A DNA stretch of 8,388 nt from Treponema sp. GTDB lineage: Bacteria; Spirochaetota; Spirochaetia; Treponematales; Treponemataceae. Location of the stretch: NCBI GenBank assembly GCA_017613485.1, contig JAGADS010000337.1:1-8388 (forward strand). Direction: 5' to 3'. Made by a program: the position numbers and the translations under genes. This document shows positions 5,116 through 8,388 of this stretch, one piece after another. Under the pieces are notes generated by a model that made no database searches, was not told the DNA's origin, and saw only the letters and a program-made list of their open reading frames with translations. The stretch's first letter is position 1. Every line of letters begins with the position of its first letter.

Positions 5116-8100
5116 TTAGTATGCTTTTGCTCCACTACCGATGTACTTCATTACACGGTAATCTTCTGAGGTAGCAAAGCCAATACCTGTCTTCCAATAA
5201 GAATCTGTTTGTGTTGTCGGCTGTCCGCCTGTTGCACCGCTTGGACGTGCTACTACACAAGTCTTAACATTAGAAGATTTTGCATTCATTGGAGCATACA
5301 TTGTTTCCCAGGTTGTAGCAGCTGTCCACAATGCAGTTGCACTTTCAACTGGATAAGCAAGCTTTAATGTATCATATCCGGAAGTATTTGCCATGTATGC
5401 AATTTGAGGAACATCGTTGCTGTCTACCGTAATCGAAACCCATGTACCGTTTGTGTCTAAAATTACAGAGCCATCATCAAATTCAAAGCCCTGAGTCAAA
5501 CTAAGTGCAGATGTAGTATTTGTAGAACGTGTATAAATAAGTTCTCCCCTGCTGTTCTGGAATGCAATATGCAGATAACCAGAAGAATCAATTACAGCAG
5601 ATACATAAGATGCATCGTTTCCAAGGTGACCGCTAGTTAAAGCTACCTGTTGAATACGCCATGCAGAAGCACCGTTGTTTTGATTTTGTGTATTCATACC
5701 CTTAGGATTAGTGCTCATACCGCGGGCAACTTTGAGCATTTTATGATCTACATCATAGTAAACAACAACAGGATATCCAGCAGAAGTTACACAGATTGCA
5801 GCATATTCCCCACAAGTAGAAGTCGGAGAAACATTTTCATAACAATCTGCCCTATAACCTGCTGTACCACCTCCAGCTCCGGTATAATCATAGAGTGTAT
5901 AATTTCCATTTGCACTGATTGCAGAATCTTTTCTTAAACTGTTTTCAGTTAGATTCATAATAGCTTCACGCTGTGCCGGTGTTTTACTCAATGCAATAGA
6001 ATACATTGATGTATTTCCAACTCCATTTAAATATGAATGATTAAATGTATTATTTGGATATGTTGCTTCTCCTCCATTATAGCCGTTCGTAGTACGTTGG
6101 TTTGTTTGAACAATATCGTCCAAATCTGCATCACCATCAAGGACTACCCACCCTACTTCTCCAGGGCGATCTGTATTATTATCATTTGGAATGTAAGCGT
6201 TTTGGGTAGCAGATTTATTTACATTAGAATACTTTATTGCTTTAGTAATTTTGTCATACCAGATTGTATGGTATACATTATTACCATTAGTAGCAACTTT
6301 TGCATTCTTAAGCTGCTGAAGCATCTGGTTATGCCAGAATCCTTCAAATCTCCAATACCTACCTTTTGCATAGGTTGTAACGTTTGGTGCTGATGGATTG
6401 TAAAGGTTTATACTTCCTGCACCGCTTGCCTGTGCAGACCATCTATCCTGAGTTCCACCATAGTGATGATTTGCCTGGTAAATTACATTTACTTCATCAG
6501 CACCATTAACCATAATGTCTGTTTCTTCAGGCTGGTCGCCGGCAGTAAAGATTTGATTTTTTGTATCAGACATCAACTGATTATAGTAAACAACCGACTT
6601 AGAATAGAATGTATAAGACATAAACAGGTCACCGTTTGACCCCATTGCCATTGCAGGATACGTCGGGTAACTTGCGGCAAATTTATCGTTTGCATTGCTC
6701 TGCCATATTTTTACAAAGCGGTCATCGTACCAGCGGGTGTCGCCTTCTTCTTTGGTATAGACAGCATTGTTGTTCATGTTATTTAATGCCGGAATTTCTA
6801 CAGTATTAGAAATATGTACAGCGTACTGTAAATATCCGTCTACCGCTGTAGCTGGTATTTTAAATGTCACAGTATTTCCACTTACAGTCAAATCCTCCAC
6901 GGAATTTCCTGTAATAACATTCGGAGCAGAACTGATGTACAGTCTTGCTTTGCTTGTTTCGCCCAAGTTAAACCCTGTAAGAGTATTTCCTGTTTCTTCA
7001 CGCATCAATGGATAATTGCCCATTCCAGAACGGTGCGTATTATAATCTTCATTACGCTTAACATCAGTGATATACGGCACAACGTCCATTACATATCTTG
7101 GGCGGTGCATTGTTGCATCTCCGGCAGTCTCACTTGCGGTCCTGTTGGCAGAAGATCTTCCGGCATCATCTATTGCAATAACATTGAATACTGCATCCGT
7201 GTGTGCCACATCGCTCAGATAAGATGTATCAATTGCAATCTCCCATGAGACTTTGTGTCCGTTCTGGTTCAGGTATTCCTCTGTGACAGTCACCTCGTAG
7301 TGGTTGGAAGCCATAGTCGGGTTGTTACCGCCAACTTTCTGTACCGTCCAGCCATTAGCCGCTGTGTATGTTGCAAAGGTTTTGACTGCAGAAGAATCAA
7401 AGTTCGTCATGCTGAACTGGAGAGTCTTGAGTAATGTATCATCATAGGCAGTACCACGCAGGACTATCTTTCCAGAGACCTTCGGGTCAGCGTCTAGATA
7501 TGTTCCCTTATTCTTTGCCTTTCCATCCCAGCTAGTACCAGTTGCGGTCCAATCAGATTCAAGCTCTATATGACCGTTTGCCTTTGAGTTTTGGTAAAGG
7601 CTGTTGTCATCCTCATCATTCCAGAAGAACGGCTCGATAACGACATTCGGATCTACATCATCAACCTGGTCAACATTCAAATCCGTGATCCTGAGGAACG
7701 CATACTGAGAGTCAGTTCCCGGAGTACATTCCTCCGTGCTGTCCCAGAATGTGAACGACACCTTCTTTGTACCGTCACCGCCAAAGTCACTGAACTTCCA
7801 ATAATCACCTGTTATGGTGTTTGGAGTAGTCAGAGTTCCGGTTTTTGATACAGCTGTTCCTGTCTGGAATCCGTTTTCTCCTGTGGTAGTATCGTTCTTG
7901 TTGAATACGACCTTTATCTCACCGTTACCGCCGACTATTTCAGGCAGAACCGCAAGGTCCTTCTTTACGGTAAAGGCTTTTCTTGTAGAAACGGCTTCTT
8001 CCCATTCGCTTCTTGGATTTAGCGTATAGGTGCTGAAGTTTGCTGTTGCAAGTGTGTATGCCTCAGTTCCGTTTGGAGCGTTGGCAGCGGCACCGATATT

Positions 8101-8388
8101 GTATGTCTCAAACTCGCTGTCTTCAAAAGTAGTGTTATGGTTCAAGTCTGTTCCAAGGAATACCTTTGCAAGACGAGGAGCATTGTTCTGTACGCTTACA
8201 GAGTATCTTTCGCCAGACACGTTACCAGCCTTGTCGAACGCAAGAATTACCATGTCAACAGGTCCATCAGGCAGGTTGACAGAGTGGATTGTTCCGTCCC
8301 AAGTATAGGTTGAGCCCAGCTTGTTTACGGTCTCAGGCATTCCGTCTCCATCGTCCGTGGTCAGAACAAACGGATTTGCCATCTTTCC
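5116..8388 (-). CDS. large Ig-like / beta-propeller surface-type protein, N-terminus outside the window
   Basis: The frame is open from the window edge to TAA at 5118-5116, about 1090 codons. ATG at 8382 is the first Met visible, but it is probably internal: the frame continues upstream (Gly-Lys before it), the ribosome-like GGAAAG directly abuts it, and no signal peptide follows. Numbering from that Met: an Ig-like domain ends in FDKAGNVS (49-56); a region at 67-245 contains WKFSDFGGDGTKKVSFTFWD (195-214) and acidic DVDPNVVIEPFFWND (242-256); a second Ig-like domain runs about 300-412 (KVSGKIVLRGTAYDD to AIDDAGRSS); an IPT/TIG-like domain runs about 437-530 (LTGFNLG, then VTFKIPATAVDG). From about 570 to 1080 there are recurring blade-like units: DLFMSY...VVYYN, VYHTIWY...AIKYS, YPVVVYYD...MLKVA, YLHIAF...LIYTR, VPQIAYMA...LKLAY, resembling BNR-type propellers. 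Probably exported; adhesion or glycan binding is a guess. No C-terminal anchor is seen. The centre is AT-richer than the 5' part. A strong terminator follows. Confidence 0.85.
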   Translation of the reverse strand, partial: GKMANPFVLTTDDGDGMPETVNKLGSTYTWDGTIHSVNLPDGPVDMVILAFDKAGNVSGERYSVSVQNNAPRLAKVFLGTDLNHNTTFEDSEFETYNIGAAANAPNGTEAYTLATANFSTYTLNPRSEWEEAVSTRKAFTVKKDLAVLPEIVGGNGEIKVVFNKNDTTTGENGFQTGTAVSKTGTLTTPNTITGDYWKFSDFGGDGTKKVSFTFWDSTEECTPGTDSQYAFLRITDLNVDQVDDVDPNVVIEPFFWNDEDDNSLYQNSKANGHIELESDWTATGTSWDGKAKNKGTYLDADPKVSGKIVLRGTAYDDTLLKTLQFSMTNFDSSAVKTFATYTAANGWTVQKVGGNNPTMASNHYEVTVTEEYLNQNGHKVSWEIAIDTSYLSDVAHTDAVFNVIAIDDAGRSSANRTASETAGDATMHRPRYVMDVVPYITDVKRNEDYNTHRSGMGNYPLMREETGNTLTGFNLGETSKARLYISSAPNVITGNSVEDLTVSGNTVTFKIPATAVDGYLQYAVHISNTVEIPALNNMNNNAVYTKEEGDTRWYDDRFVKIWQSNANDKFAASYPTYPAMAMGSNGDLFMSYTFYSKSVVYYNQLMSDTKNQIFTAGDQPEETDIMVNGADEVNVIYQANHHYGGTQDRWSAQASGAGSINLYNPSAPNVTTYAKGRYWRFEGFWHNQMLQQLKNAKVATNGNNVYHTIWYDKITKAIKYSNVNKSATQNAYIPNDNNTDRPGEVGWVVLDGDADLDDIVQTNQRTTNGYNGGEATYPNNTFNHSYLNGVGNTSMYSIALSKTPAQREAIMNLTENSLRKDSAISANGNYTLYDYTGAGGGTAGYRADCYENVSPTSTCGEYAAICVTSAGYPVVVYYDVDHKMLKVARGMSTNPKGMNTQNQNNGASAWRIQQVALTSGHLGNDASYVSAVIDSSGYLHIAFQNSRGELIYTRSTNTTSALSLTQGFEFDDGSVILDTNGTWVSITVDSNDVPQIAYMANTSGYDTLKLAYPVESATALWTAATTWETMYAPMNAKSSNVKTCVVARPSGATGGQPTTQTDSYWKTGIGFATSEDYRVMKYIGSGAKAY

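Noticed and set aside
5650..8308. Several plus-strand open frames of 70-118 codons
   Set aside because: All are antisense to the large gene, have Ile/Cys/Ser-rich low-complexity content, lack ribosome sites and show no recognisable domain.
8380..8388. ATG 8382 with adjacent GGAAAG as the true start of the large gene
   Set aside because: The ribosome-like bases abut the ATG with no spacing, no signal peptide follows, and the sequence begins in mid Ig-like domain. The gene most likely continues beyond the window.

Overview
The window looks like a chromosomal segment of a treponeme-like spirochaete of moderate GC content. This is inferred from three things. The FAD:protein FMN transferase is a lipoprotein with the relaxed spirochaetal lipobox and an Asn where the enterobacterial enzyme has Tyr, as in the Treponema pallidum flavin-trafficking protein. 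Three promoters share an extended -10 of the TGnTATAAT type. The last gene is a very large Ig-like/beta-propeller surface-type protein. I could run no database search, so the genus is not proven.

Layout. Positions 1-1218 (+) hold the C-terminal two thirds of aspartyl-tRNA synthetase, followed after 2 bases by apbE (1221-2204, +), probably in one transcript. The convergent gap 2205-2353 is filled with palindromic and tandem repeat DNA. Next is a divergent DAACS/SDF-family transporter (2354-3592, -). A 97-base region with two back-to-back promoters separates it from a degenerate SDR-like protein (3690-4499, +). A second palindrome of the same repeat family (4541-4572) follows. It abuts a 23-codon remnant gene (4570-4641, -) that overlaps by ATGA the end of a minimal nucleotidyltransferase (MNT, 4638-4952, -). 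The MNT gene has a near-perfect ribosome binding site and promoter and a candidate operator. A clear rho-independent terminator (5045-5081, -) ends the large gene 5116-8388 (-), whose 5' end lies outside the window.

How the parts relate. aspS and apbE are housekeeping functions: translation, and flavin handling outside the inner membrane. The transporter and the SDR-like gene are divergently transcribed with very short or absent leaders. The MNT gene looks like the surviving half of a two-gene MNT/HEPN-type toxin-antitoxin or nucleotidylation module whose second gene was cut off by a palindromic repeat; the HEPN identity is inferred from a few residues only. The large protein has Ig-like domains, an IPT/TIG-like domain and a long series of propeller-type repeats, which suggests an exported adhesive or glycan-binding product.

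The most distinctive signals are: the repeat family with constant ends (TGTCATT...AATC) and different but self-complementary stems; the truncation of the MNT partner exactly at such a repeat; the DAACS protein that lacks the NMDGT signature; and the SDR fold that lacks its catalytic Lys. I see no phage, insertion sequence transposase, CRISPR array, tRNA or rRNA. No stretch above 300 bases is without a gene.
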